A stretch of 64,000 nucleotides of DNA from contig NC_132899.1 of NCBI RefSeq assembly GCF_030463535.1, forward strand, positions 14,851,490 to 14,915,489, in the 5' to 3' direction. A model generated the notes under the pieces. It did no database searches. It saw only the letters and a list, made by a program, of their open reading frames with translations, and was not told the DNA's origin. Source of the stretch: Salminus brasiliensis. Taxonomy: Eukaryota > Chordata > Actinopteri > Characiformes > Bryconidae. Both the position numbers and the translations under genes were made by a program. This document shows, piece by piece, positions 37,920-49,935 of the stretch (positions are counted from its first letter, which is position 1; every line of letters begins with the position of its first letter).

Positions 37920-37936
37920 GAAAGAGGAAACCGAAA
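37920..37936 (+). promoter_or_regulatory. ISRE/IRF-type motif
   Basis: GAAAGAGGAAACCGAAA includes a perfect GAAANNGAAA core (37927-37936) with a third GAAA upstream. It lies in the ccdc57-slc16a3 intergenic region, 60 nt after a consensus donor (GAGTGAG then GTAAGAG, about 37859). No gene was attached to it. Confidence 0.4.
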
Positions 37937-38599
37937 ACCTGACTCAGATCGCCCCACCTGCCTTGTGTCACGTAAGCCTACTTGGTACTGTAAAGTCTGT
38001 AAAGTAGCTTAAACAGCCCTCAAGTGCTGCGTTATGCCTTTTGACACACATTCTGCTGAACATTTTGAAGAGTAGTATGTGTATACTGCTGTCTGTCATG
38101 AAACAGAATAGCAGTGCTTGTTAGGGGCTGCATTGGTATCCTCAACAAAAGAAATGTCATTTTTGACAGTTATTATTCTGATTATAGTAATGCTACAACA
38201 TACTACACACGTATTATAGATGCCTATAATGCAGTACTACATTTATGTTACTGCATTAGTTACATTAGTGCATGCATATTACATATTACTACAATACAGG
38301 ACGACATTAATATTGTATACCTCATGACTTTTATAGGATATGGGTTTATTACAGATTACAGATTACTATAGTTCTTCTACAGATATGTTAGTATGGGTTA
38401 AAATAAGCATAATAAGAATAGTAACAGTAAGTGTGTGCGTCTATACTAAGTATAGACCCCCTCGACCTTTGTGTTTAGGGTTTCTAAATCCTCTTAAATC
38501 CCAAAACCGCGTGGTATGGGATGTCCAGAGGAATTGTAGGGGGTGTCAAAGAGAGAGAGAGAGCGAGGGAGAGCGAGAGAGAGAGCACGAGCACGAGCA

Positions 38600-38783
38600 C
38601 GCACGTACGAGAGGGACAGAGAGCATCATCACATCCTGCACGTCCGCCTCTCTACATGTTCAGGTGACTGAGGGGGGGCTGTTCCACTGAGGTACCAGAC
38701 CGGAGGGCGCACGGAGCAAGAGTGATGCTTCTGGTACTGGAGCAGCATCAGAGGACCTCTTTAACACAGCGAGCATCAACAAG
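38600..38783 (+). promoter_or_regulatory. slc16a3: slc16a3 presumed promoter and non-coding exon 1
   Basis: A donor (CAACAAG then GTAAAC) ends a likely 5' UTR exon at 38783, about 5.1 kb before the start-codon exon. Just upstream are two HIF-type cores on the minus strand: TACGTGCG (38600-38607) and GACGTGC (38638-38644), 38 bp apart. Mammalian SLC16A3 is a HIF-1 target with promoter response elements, so the location is plausible. The transcription start was not determined. Confidence 0.5.
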
Positions 38784-39449
38784 GTAAACACGACTCGGCT
38801 CTACGTTTTCATGTGATGCAGTTTACAATTGGGCTCGTATGGGAGAATTGTGCCTCTGCTTGATGAAAGCTGGTACAGATAGGAGTTACTGGGTTACAGC
38901 TGAGCGCGTGCCTTCGTCTCTTCACTAGAAAGCAGTAACAGGTGCTAAAACTGGGATGTTCTTGGGATGCTCAGACAGCCTAGATCAACCTCCACTACCA
39001 ATGTACTGATACTGTCAGTCCATCCGCAGCGTGTAACTGCAACACACTAATGAACCTTATTTCCCCTAAAAATATAGCCAGGCCAGGCAGAGGTGAGGAA
39101 ACCGTTATTTGATGGATTTCTACTGATGTATGTCTAACATACCAGCACAGCACGTGTAGCCATGCAGCCTTCCTCATGAACAGGACTGCCAGCGCAGTAT
39201 TGAGTATTAGGTCAATGAAGGAAGCAGCGAAATAAACAAGTATACTAGTGAAAAGTGGTCGTGCTATGTCCGAAAGCCACCAAGGGTCGTCCCCACAGTG
39301 CTGAGGAGAACTTTATGTTAGATAATGCTGGTCTGAGGGATAAGCAGCCCAGTCCAGTCACGTAGGCACCAGCACGTAGGCTCGCCCTTCAAGTTCAAGC
39401 CCGGAGGACTGGAGAACCAACTCTTTATGAACACGTCTACACAGACTGG

Positions 39450-39720
39450 ACCAGCTCTTTATTGGTGTCCTCGGCGTCGACTCTGTCCCGTGGCGTCACT
39501 GCTCTCCCCGGCGTCGGACCGGCATGGAGCGTCACCCTCTAAACACATCCCTTCACTTCGCTGTTTGGATTAAGAGCTCATCATGGCTGCGGCGCCACGA
39601 CCACCGTACTAGATCAGGGAAATAGCCATGCAGGGACCGCCCCTGTGCTGGACCGCCATCACGCTCTCTTTTGTAACTGCGCTTGAGTGTAGTGTCAGTC
39701 GTGATGTAAAAGGCGGGGGG
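39450..39720. promoter_or_regulatory. CpG-rich patch inside slc16a3 intron 1
   Basis: This stretch has far more CpG and GC than its AT-rich surroundings (GGCGTCGAC, CCCCGGCGTCGGACCGG, GGCTGCGGCGCC). That is typical of an unmethylated promoter or alternative first exon in fish. The longest ATG frame is only about 33 codons, so it looks non-coding. Confidence 0.35.
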
Positions 39721-40084
39721 AGAATACTAGTAGTTTAAAGGGGAACTTCACCGAGGTTTCAGATTTGCTGCACAGCTCGGTGGTTAAGACGTAAACTAAG
39801 TCAGTAAGAGAGTTCTGATCTGAAATGCACTCCTTTGCAGAAATTGACCAAGTCAGAACTGTCCTTAATGGTGATGATAGGAACCAGACGGCTGTGTCTT
39901 TGAAAGCTAATGCTAGCTACCTCACAGAGAGTTCTTACACCAAATGATTAGAAATATGTTGCCAGATGCTTGTGATTTTCTTTTACAGTAATTTTACAAT
40001 AAGATTTTTATCATTAAAAATATTTGTCAAATATATTTATAGTCAGGGATGCCATGTGGATGGAAACAATTGGACAATTTAAGG

Positions 40085-40200
40085 GCTTGTTGCTGTCAGG
40101 GGTCCAGAAAAATTATTAATTAAATATTTTGGCAGAATTATGAGGCCCAGTGTTGCCCCCTTATTGGGGGGCAAAATTCCTGGCAGCTCCTTGTTTGTAG
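40085..40200 (+). repeat. Dispersed repeat family 1, copy a
   Basis: Contains AAATATTTTGGCAGAATTAT, then GAGGCCCAGTG and AAAATTCCTGGCAGCTCC. Shared with copies near 46690 (inverted) and 63740. Class unknown. Confidence 0.55.
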
Positions 40201-43200
40201 AGGCATTCAGTATATTGTAAAATCATTCAAGGAAAAACACAACTCGGAAGACACCTATTACCACTATTGTAAATAAATCCTAAAAAGAACCTTCAACCAC
40301 TCTGAATGCGTGAACCTGTTATAAGTATGAAACAGAAAAAAGTTGCTTTTGCAAGATATATATTCACAATATAAGCTCAACACCCTTGGAAAATGTGTGT
40401 GTACATGACTGGTTGAATGAATTTCCCTAAGCAAATCAAGCTAAGAGACTGCAGCTGTAACATGACTAATTAGTATGGACAGTTGCGAGGCCAGGCTATA
40501 AAATGACAAACAATGCCAGCTGAGATGGTCTTCAGGAGGCCGAGATCAAAAAGGCTTTTTTTTAACCAAAGGGACCACAGAGGGGTTCTTACAAGTAAAA
40601 GAAATTGAAATGAGAGCAACCTTCTGAACAGTTAACTATGGATATGAGATCACACTTCCAATGGCCCATCCTGGAGGAAATGGGTCAGTGTGATGACCCG
40701 TAAAGTATTGTAACATACAGAGCACTGTTCTTGCAGCGTACATGAATAGTTTGCCTAGTAATTTATGGTCATGTACTGAGTAGTGATGCCATATTATACT
40801 GTATCCCTTAAACTTTTAAGAGTTTAAAAGTCCATTAAAAGGCTACTGAATTATTCAGTGATTGCAAGGACCCACTATGTAAGTAATCCTGTTAAATGAT
40901 TGAGAAACTGACAAATAATTCTCCATTCATGTCCTTTAGCGCATAAAACAGGTCTAAACTTGTAAACTGTAAATTATGTTTAGTGGTGACAGCTTCACTT
41001 GGGACCAGCACCCCAGACATTTTCCCCATTTTAACCAGGTTTGCTGTTTTGTGTGAAGTAATCCCCAACACACACACAGATCATGAGGAAGATGTATGAT
41101 CACTTTCTTGCCCCCCAGGCACAATAGAGAATGCAGAATCAATGCGCACCCCATATCTCATTTCTAATTCTAGGAATAGTGTTCTTGCTCAAAGGAACGT
41201 ATCTTAAGATTGGAAATGTCAGGGTCTTAATTTAGGATGAGTGAAGGCTTTGGCATGGAGCAGGGAGGGGTTAAGCAGGGTTTATCCAGTGGGCGAACAC
41301 CTCAAAAACTCCAGCCCACAAAACCCCCACAAGAGCTGCAGCCATGGTCAGAGTTACACTCATGTGGAGAGACACCTAGGAGCAGCTGGGTAGGTCATTT
41401 ATTGCATGCTGATGGTCTGAATTACCTTAACTGTTCGCCGTTGGTCTTTGGAAATCTCGGTCTTGTAGGGATTTACACTGGTAAATGCATTGTTATGTAT
41501 GCTGTGTGTCGTTGCGTTCATCTTAATCTGGAGGTCATCTCAGTTGAAGGTCACATAATGAGGACACAAGTATAGCAAGAGTCAATTAGAGGAAGAGGAA
41601 GTTGTAGGAGTTGTTTTAGATACAGGATGTTTGTCACAGGGAGCACACGGTTGGGTAATGTTGTCTTTAGCTATCTCAGAGCACAATCAAACAGCTGCAG
41701 GATGCAAGTCAAACCTGTTACACATTTATACATGTTTTTCTTTTAGGTCTAAACAGTAACAAGGTATTTTGTACCTGGGTTAAGACATGTACATTTATAG
41801 TTGGGCTAACTGGCACGGCATGGATTCAGTTACATATTTGAGCATTGCACGCTGTTGTGTAATGGTAAGCTAACTGAGAAAAGTGAGAAGGGTCACTGAA
41901 GATGGGCCTACACCCTGAAAAATAATGGTGTTTCAAAGCAATGGTTGTTTAGGCAATGCCATAGAAGAACCACATGTCTGTTAAAGAGATATGCGAGTGT
42001 GAAAGTATGGTTCTTTATATTCTTCTATGGCATAGCTCGAAGAGCAATCTACAGTGTATAGCACTGGCTATATAGCAGTATAGGAGGACAGAACATGTCC
42101 ACCAAACCCTATCCCATAAAATCACTTATACCTTATAGTGACTTTTGCAATAGATACATATGTAATTCCCATTACTGTGACACTTGGACATGCTGTCCTC
42201 TTCCACTCTTAATAGAAAAATGCTGAGACATGTCTCAAGAGCTAAAAATCTGCCAAGAACATACATACGGACATGCCTCATCATTCATTTATGAAGTGAG
42301 AAGAAGAACAGCATGTTCTAATGTCACAGTAGAGGGAATTAAATGAGTAGAAGTCACTATAACTCAAACGTTGGGGGGCATTCAGAGGCTGATCTTAACT
42401 CTCTCAGTTACTAGTGTGCACTGGGTGTTCCTATGCCTTTGGAAGAGCTTTAATTACGAGCATGGATTTAAAGAGTCTATTAAATCATTAAATCATTTAG
42501 CTTCACTAAAATGACAGAATGAGATGGATATGTTCTGTCCTTGTGTGCTGCTTCAGCTGGAATAAGATAATCTGAGACACAGTGATATTTGAAGGAGAAA
42601 TGGTGTGGTAATTTCCATATGCACAGTAGAGGAGAAACGCTTGCTCCAGCATCTGGCTGTAAACAGTGATGACACTTCAAGATTCACGGTTAGGAAATAT
42701 ATTACATGTCGCTACATTGCTAGGATTACACAGATGAGTAGAGGCAAGGGCAACAGATTGATGCAACCGCTAGTACTGTTTGGACACAAGTATAATTAAC
42801 GGTAATATTATAGGGGCTAGTATGAGTCTTGTGGTGTATCCCAAGTGACCTCACAGAGCTGAGACAGGCTGTATATTATAAATACACTGTATATGTATGG
42901 AACAGTGAAATAGAAATGAAACATGGACAGAGACATTGCTAGTTAATGGTGTATTGATTTGCTTCGTGAATGCATGAGAGCATTTCAGATCTTGAGGGCA
43001 CGTCTAAATAAAGGAACAAAGCACAGGGACCCTCTCAACCCCTCCCCTGCCCCATTACTGAGCAATGTGTGAGATAATCTGGTGTGTGTGTGTGTGTGTG
43101 TTTTGAATCTGTATTGTCATTGTACTTTAAGTTGTGCAAGTTACCGAATTATAAATACAATCTTAATGTACATAACTAGATTTACATATTAGTTGAGGGT

Positions 43201-43944
43201 TGGGTATTTAATGTATTAATAAATAGGTAGAGGTTGTCTTTAAGTGATATTTGTGGTTACAATCTCTGAGGGTGAGGGTGAAGGTGAAAGTATGCACCCA
43301 TGTCATAGTCATTTGGGAGTGTGTGTGCACACTCACAGTCCTTGTAGTCAGTTCCGTGGTTGGGCTGAGAGAGGCGATGGAGTCCACAGCTCTGAAAAAG
43401 AAGCAGTAAAGTAGAAAAGTGACCTTGTGTAAGTTATGGAATTATAGTGTACAATCTTCATGTACATAATTATTTACATATTAATAGAGGGTTGGGTGTT
43501 TTATATATTCAGAAGTTGTGCTGAGACATTTGCCTGTTAAAAAAAAGCTACCGTTGAAACGAATGGCCAGGGTGTGTGGTGTCTAAAGTTTTCCATTTAG
43601 ATTCACTCTCCGATACACTATAAAAAATTACAGTTTCAATGCTTCGCTGACTTATGCTGAGTAGATAGAATAGTGTCTTTATCATTGCCACTCCTGTTCA
43701 AGTGTAGGGGTAGCCCAGGAGCAAAAGGTACCAATTCTTGCATACTGCTGCTTTAAGGAATATATAAAAACATCCCCCTTTGTTCCATGACAAACTCACA
43801 CAGGCAAACATAAATATACACTTTTCAGATTAAAACTGAATACTTGTTAATTATCTAGAGTTGCATTATAACCTGCATGCTTTATGCCAACATATTTGCT
43901 TTCTTTCTTTTTGGAGTAGTTTTGAGTGACCTAAAGAAAGCATC

Positions 43945-46481
43945 ATGGGAGGAGTGGCACTGGATGATGGAGGCTGCGGGGTCAAGGCTCCAGATGGTGG
44001 ATGGGGCTGGGCCGTGCTCTTTGGCTGCTTCGTCATCACTGGATTCTCCTATGCTTTTCCAAAAGCTGTCAGTGTCTTCTTTAAGGAGCTGATCCGAGAG
44101 TTCGACGTGGGCTACAGTGACACTGCCTGGATCTCTTCCATCCTGCTGGCAATGCTCTATGGCTCAGGTAGAATCACAATACAGGGCTCTGCAAGCATGA
44201 TGATAAGTGAAGGCTTATTGATTTAATTATCCTTTCCAATTTGGCATAGCAGCTGTTTGTTTATTTTAGCAATACAGTTTAAAGGGATATTGGATCATCC
44301 ATTATTCAAGAAACAAGGGAGAGGATTATCCTATATACAGTATACCTCTTACCTCTCAGTATGTCTTTTTCCTTGCAAATGTAGTGTTAAATATTTGTTT
44401 ATTTATGTATGACATACAGTAATCTGCTAGAGTCATAGACATCTAAGAGAGTGAAAGCTAAAGCTGGCTGTCTGATCAGTATGTTTATATTTGTTAACAA
44501 AAGGTATAAGAAATAGATTGTCTGTGTGTATGAGCACATTGGCTTAATAAAGCTTAATGAAAATGCTGACAACAAAAGCATGTTTCTGTCTGAATCTTGA
44601 ATACCTCCATACTCCCCATATATACCACAGTAGTGAAAGTCACAAAACACTAGCTTTCAGCATATTATTATTAATAATAATAATAAATTGATTATAAATA
44701 TACAATGTTACAACTACATTCAGATTTAGAGTCTGTGATTTCATGACTTGCAAAGTACACTACATAGAGTGTACAAAGTACAAACAGTGTTTTCTTCGTC
44801 TTTGTGGTGTTTTGATGTCTCTCTCTTTATAGGGTACTATTACCTAGTACTTGCATGCTCATGCAACCTTTTCCAATGATTTGATTCTTATAGGGCCTCT
44901 GTGCAGTGTTTTGGTAAATCGCTTTGGATGTCGTCCTGTGATGATGGTGGGTGGTCTCTTTGCTTCTCTTGGCATGGTCTTGGCATCTTTCTCAACCAAC
45001 ATTATTCACATCTACCTCAGTACCGGAGTAATCACAGGTGAGAGTCAAATCTCAGAAAGAAATATTATTATTATTTGACCCTTTAACAACATTTTTCTTT
45101 CCCCTGAAAAAGACTTGCCTAATGTTTGGCCATGTGTGATGTATTTCAGGTTTGGGACTTGCCCTGAACTTCCAGCCTTCACTTATCATGCTGAACAGAT
45201 ACTTCAGTGAGAAGAGGCCCTTAGCCAATGGCTTGGCAGCTGCTGGAAGTCCGGTAGCACTGTGCTGTTTGTCTCCATTGGGCCAAGCTCTTCAATACTC
45301 GTACGGCTGGCGTGGCGGTTTCCTCATCCTGGGGGGAATGCTGCTTAACTGTTGTGCATGTGGTGCCCTTATGAGGCCCTTGATAGCTCCTAAGAAGAGT
45401 GAAGAAGACCAGGAAGCACCAAAATCAGAAAAAGAGAAGCCCAAACCAAAATCTAAGTTGCTGGACTTCAGTGTCTTTAAAGACAGAGGGTTTGTCATCT
45501 ACACTGTGGCAGCAGCTATCATGGTGCTGGGTCTGTTTGTGCCACCAGTGTTTGTGGTAAGCTACGCCAAAGAGCTGGGCAATGAGGACACCAAGTCTGC
45601 CCTTCTGCTCACCATCCTTGGCTTTATTGATATCTTCGCCAGACCCACATGCGGTATCATTGCAGGAATGAAGTGGGTACGCCCCCGATGTGTCTACTTC
45701 TTCAGTTTCGCTATGATCTTCAATGGCATCACTGATATTATAGGCTCCATGTCAGAGGACTATCCAGCACTAGTGGTCTACTGTATCTTCTTTGGTATCT
45801 CCTATGGTATGGTGGGAGCCTTGCAGTTTGAGGTGCTAATGGCCATCGTAGGAACGGAGAAGTTCTCAAGTGCCATTGGACTGGTATTGCTGGTAGAGGC
45901 AATGGCGGTGTTAGTGGGACCACCTGGTGCAGGTTAGTTCACATTATTACCCATCCCATCTTCTTAAGATATGTTGTAGCAGAACAAAAATAAATTGTTT
46001 GGTAAGTTTTGTTGAGCTTGTTCTTCTGTTTGAATTTGCAGGACGGCTCCTGGATGCCACCAAGGTCTACATGTACGTCTTTCTGCTGGCAGGCTGTGAA
46101 GTGGTCCTCTCAGCTCTAGTACTTTGCATCTGCAACCTGCTTTTCATCAAGAAGAAGCCTGAGCCATCTGATTCTTCTGCCAAGATGGAGATGGCTGTAA
46201 CAGAAACGGAGATGGAGCAGCTGAACAAAGCTCCTCTAGATGAAAACGAGACTGAAGGTAGCAAGGGAGAGGCTCAGCCTGAGAAGGTGCAGGAAATACA
46301 TCAAATCAACCAAGAAACAAGTGATAGGTTAGAAGCAGAACCACAGAAACAGCCAACACAAGAACCAGAGACCAATGAGGATGAACATGGTATTAAGGTG
46401 GACTCAGTAGACCTTGAGAAGGTTTCTAATGAAGCGACCAAAAAAAATGGCTGTGTTGTTGAACCTGAATCCTCCCTGTGA
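43945..46481 (+). CDS. slc16a3: Monocarboxylate transporter 4 (lactate/H+ symporter), 529 residues
   Basis: Plasma-membrane 12-helix MFS transporter that exports lactate with a proton from glycolytic cells; in mammals it needs the chaperone basigin. Coding exons: 43945-44167, 44894-45037, 45150-45932, 46042-46481 (1590 nt, phases consistent), with an acceptor before 43920. The N-terminus carries the MCT signature PDGGWGWAV in the first helix. Next come [35 protein letters not shown] (the family loop-4 motif) and GFIDIFARP, which contains the Asp/Arg pair tied to substrate coupling. [22 protein letters not shown] closely resembles human MCT4 rather than MCT1/2. The cytoplasmic tail is about 60 residues longer than in the 465-residue human protein and rich in Glu, Lys and Gln. 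The gene lies convergent to csnk1d and divergent from ccdc57. Confidence 0.97.
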
Positions 46482-46700
46482 CAACATTACCACAAAGACC
46501 TGCCAGAGCATTTTCAGAAAGGACTGAAGAAAGAGCCTGATTAAAAGCTAGATATTGCAGTTTTGTGTGTTTTGATGTTGTGAGCTTTACTGTACTGTTC
46601 TGAAACTGTCAAGACACACAAAATTGAGTGATGTTTGAATTTTTTTGGCGCAAAAACAATTGTCAGATGCATTTAGAATAAACCATCGCAAGAGGTGCTG
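46482..46700 (+). terminator. slc16a3: slc16a3 3' UTR with proximal polyadenylation signal
   Basis: After the TGA at 46479-46481 the first AATAAA is at 46677-46682, giving a 3' UTR of about 220 nt. A second AATAAA at 48324-48329 would give a 1.85 kb 3' UTR spanning a repeat copy and a hAT element. I cannot tell which is used. Confidence 0.5.
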
Positions 46701-46780
46701 CCAGGGATTTTAGGCCCCATGAAAAGATTGGACTGGACCCCACAACTCTAATAATTCTGCCAAAATACATTTAGTCCCTT
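46690..46780 (-). repeat. Dispersed repeat family 1, copy b (inverted)
   Basis: The reverse complement reads TGTATTTTGGCAGAATTATT and ends AAAATCCCTGGCAGCACC, matching copy a. It lies just past the proximal slc16a3 polyadenylation signal. Confidence 0.55.
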
Positions 46781-47592
46781 GGAATCTTTCAAGACCTTCA
46801 TATAATCTATTCAAAATACATTAATCACACGCCATGTTCACATTACCAAGCTGACACCGATCTGATTTTTCAGGGCTGGCATGCATGTGGTTTCAGGGAC
46901 ATATTTGTTCACTTTACAGACAGATCCAGCTCACTACAGACAGATGCAGCTAACAAAAAACATCTGAATTGATTAATGAGGCTTGTAATGTGAACATAGC
47001 CACAGTCTCCCTAACAAAAGAAGTCGTTTATCTTAAAGATCAAGGGCAAAATGTGTATGCAATTGTATGTATACAGGCCAAAAACAAAAAAGGTAACAGT
47101 GGTGAGTTTACACTGAAAATCCACTAGGCTGAGCTCAAAGACCCATCCTTTAAGAAGTTAGTATCTAAAGCAGGGATGAGGTGCTATTTAGAGGGACTAT
47201 AGGGATTACTGTGTGTGCAGGGGAGAGATTAAAATGGATTAAAGTCTAGCACCTCAATTTAGATCTGGAACCAAGACTTTGGCCAGTAATTGTTAATGGG
47301 CCAGCAGTGTTATTGTGAGTACATGTTTAACTGTCTGTGGCATACAGTGCTGGCTAGTGTACTGTACAATGTGTTTCAATTAGGCATACTGTAATGACCT
47401 GTTTGTGGCTAAGCTGTCCTTGAGTGAGCATGAGAACACTGTAGTACACTGGTATGATGTTTTAAAGTAAGTGTTGGTCCTGTGTCTCAGTTAACCCACA
47501 TTTGTGTAACATGTACCCTGCTTGGGATCGATGAGAGTGAAACACACATAGTACGTGGGATCCTATTCGCACAGATGAGTGAATGTCTATAC

Positions 47593-47767
47593 CAGTGTTT
47601 CCAAGTTCATGCTTTGAGGTATTGGGGTATTCAGCGTGATCCCCTCTCTTAACATGCATGATTAAACTCATTAGCTAATTAACAAGCTATTTGTGAGCTA
47701 AATCAGGTGCGTTATTAAAGACAAAATACCAAACCAGGGTTTTGAGGGCCAGGAACAGAAAACACCG
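47593..47767. mobile_element. hAT-type MITE (175 bp) with 8-bp target duplication
   Basis: Begins CAGTGTTTCC and ends with the complement of CGGTGTTTTC. Flanks are GTCTATAC and TTCTATAC (7 of 8 identical). It is non-coding and lies downstream of slc16a3. Confidence 0.7.
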
Positions 47768-48417
47768 TTCTATACCTCTACAGCGTAGATGAGCTTAAGT
47801 TATTTTTGTGGTGTATTGGCAACAAATCGAAAAGTCACATTTGTTACTGGTACCAGTATTTTTATTGATGTTTGATAGACTGTGATTTCTTTTATAGTAG
47901 ATTATTTATTTCTGGGTTTTTTCAGTACCTTTGTAAATCATTTTGGGACATCAGTTATGGTAGTTATCAGTTATGGCAGCTGTATAGTTATCATTTTCAA
48001 AGTGTAGTATTTTAACATTAAATTTTTTAAAAATCTTGTTCATGTTAAAATGTCAACAGTTAAATCGGTCATAAAGGAGTCAACAAGACATGCTCATAAA
48101 ATACAACTGAGCACTGAAAGAATATCCCATACCTGATATTTTGCATTGAGTTATTTGGTCAGCCGAAAGACATTTCAGTGATCACCTGTCTGTTTGGTGT
48201 GACTTTCGTTTGCTAACCAGCAGAGTGTACATGGTGCTCTTTGTGTATGCTTTAAAAACACGATTGGCTGTGCCTTAAACCTGAATTGTTACACAAAACC
48301 TATAGATTGTTATTTATTTTAGAAATAAATATACTTCTGCACTCACATGTGGACGTCTTATTTTTAAGATTCTTTATTGATCTTGATTAAGATTGATATA
48401 AAGGCTGAAACAACATA

Positions 48418-49165
48418 CAGTGGCATGCAAAAGTCTGCAGGCAACCATTGTTAATGTCCAAGAAATACAAATTTCAAAACTTTATGAATATCCTGGTTCC
48501 TCAGTCCTTGTCCCAACCATAAGCAGTCGTGGGCTTTTCTAAGCAGCCAAGAGAGATTAAGCCCTTGTGGCAAAATAAGGATACAATAAGATAGTAAGGC
48601 ATTATCAGGTGGCCATTTTCTCAGTTTAGTTCTTAGCATGGTCACTGGAACACAAAGGTCCAGTTGAGTTCTCAAAGATCAAGAAAGCGTTCCAAAGAGA
48701 ACTGCTCGTATGGTTTCTTGAAAGGCACGTCTAATCCCCCGCTAGACTGCAAATGGCCATTAGGAAGATTTAGCAATCTCAAGAATGGTGGTGCACTGTT
48801 CTACTGTGCAGTGACACCTGCACACAAATTACCCCATGGATAGACTAAATTATACTCACTTCACGTACCACAGTGAACATGTCTATCTGCCCACACACCA
48901 GAGAATTGATAAACCGGCTAGCCACATGCCTCCATGCACCCTTGACTTTGGCATTGGTGTAAAGCAATACACATCCCCCCCAAAGAGCAGTTCAGCATCA
49001 AATGTTGCTGCCAACAACAAACATGGCGACGAAAGCGGCAGCGGTGGAAACAGCTGTAAACACACAGATTGTGCACAGAAGACTCTGTCTGTATCCATAT
49101 CCAACACTGAGCATAAATGGGCCTGAAGAGTCATCAAAAGAAAGCATTTCCAGCATCCTCACCAC
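48418..49165 (+). mobile_element. Tc1-like relic with a probable nested insertion
   Basis: It begins after TA with CAGTGGCATGCAAAAGT, a terminus of a fish Tc1-like family. Degraded transposase-type sequence follows to about 48838 (GCACGTCTAATCCCC, GGTGGTGCACTGTTCTACTG, CACCTGCACACAAATTACCC). The same consensus appears to resume at about 49122 (GAGTCATCAAAAGAAAGC). This leaves about 285 bases between them that I do not recognise. Confidence 0.45.
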
Positions 49166-49258
49166 AAAATTTAGTGGCAGTACCTTTTTAGGTACTTTTA
49201 GAGGAAACGGGATGATGTTCATATGTTAGAATGCAGTGTTTTGTGTTCTCCTGACATA

Positions 49259-49480
49259 CACTATGTGGACAAAAGTATTGGGACACACCGTTTAATCCTT
49301 GAGGTTTGGAAACCACACAGGAACTACTCTGGTGCCTGGAATGCACCTTATATCACAGTAGCCTGACCAGTGGGCTTAACTGTCAGCATTAACAGCACCT
49401 GAAGCAGTCATTAAGGATGATTAACAGCACCTGTCAGCTGAGGAAACCAATTAGAAAAGAATCAGATAAATGGTAAAAAG
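49259..49480 (+). mobile_element. Tc1-like terminus, truncated
   Basis: TA followed by CACTATGTGGACAAAAGTATT and GGGACAC is a Tc1/mariner inverted-repeat end. I found no matching right end nearby, so the copy is partial and its right limit is a guess. Confidence 0.45.
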
Positions 49481-49769
49481 AATCAGATAAAATATATTAA
49501 ACCCAGTCATTTGTTTGCTCAATATTAAGTTAAACTAATGAATGTAAAAATACATTGACCGTTTTTCTGAGTTGTTGGTTGTCTTGGCTAATGTTTTACT
49601 GTAAGGTCACTGGTAGCTGTGGCCCGTTTTCTGATTTTGATACATTTGTTGTTGAATAATAGGTCACTAAGTAGGTATTAATTGGCTGTAACTCGCTGAA
49701 TAACACTTAACTAAGCCTACCAGCTGAGTTACTGAGCTTACCTAGTTACCATAGTCTGTATTACACTAG

Positions 49770-49935
49770 CTTGCCTAATTTGCACATTGTTCACTTCAGA
49801 CACTCCAGACATCTGCATGCACGTAGTGCATTTGCTTTTCTCTATTTGTCTTCTTGCACTGTTCCATACCTGCACCTTATTACACACACTCATTACACAC
49901 TTCTATTTACTTGCTACTTTGCACATTTGGTTAGG
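49770..49935 (+). repeat. LINE-like 3' segment
   Basis: TCTTCTTGCACTGTTCC with CTATTTACTTGCTACTTTGC and ACATTTGGTTAGGTAC resembles the 3' region of teleost non-LTR elements. Fragment only. Confidence 0.35.

Larger units (their letters stand above)
38784..43919 (+). other. slc16a3: slc16a3 intron 1
   Basis: A 5.1 kb intron. It contains a GC/CpG-rich patch at about 39450-39720, a dispersed repeat copy at 40085-40200, a TG tract near 43083-43102 and a locally duplicated GTTATG/ACATAATTTACATATT segment (about 43125-43205 versus 43430-43505). No coding exon is supported. Confidence 0.7.
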
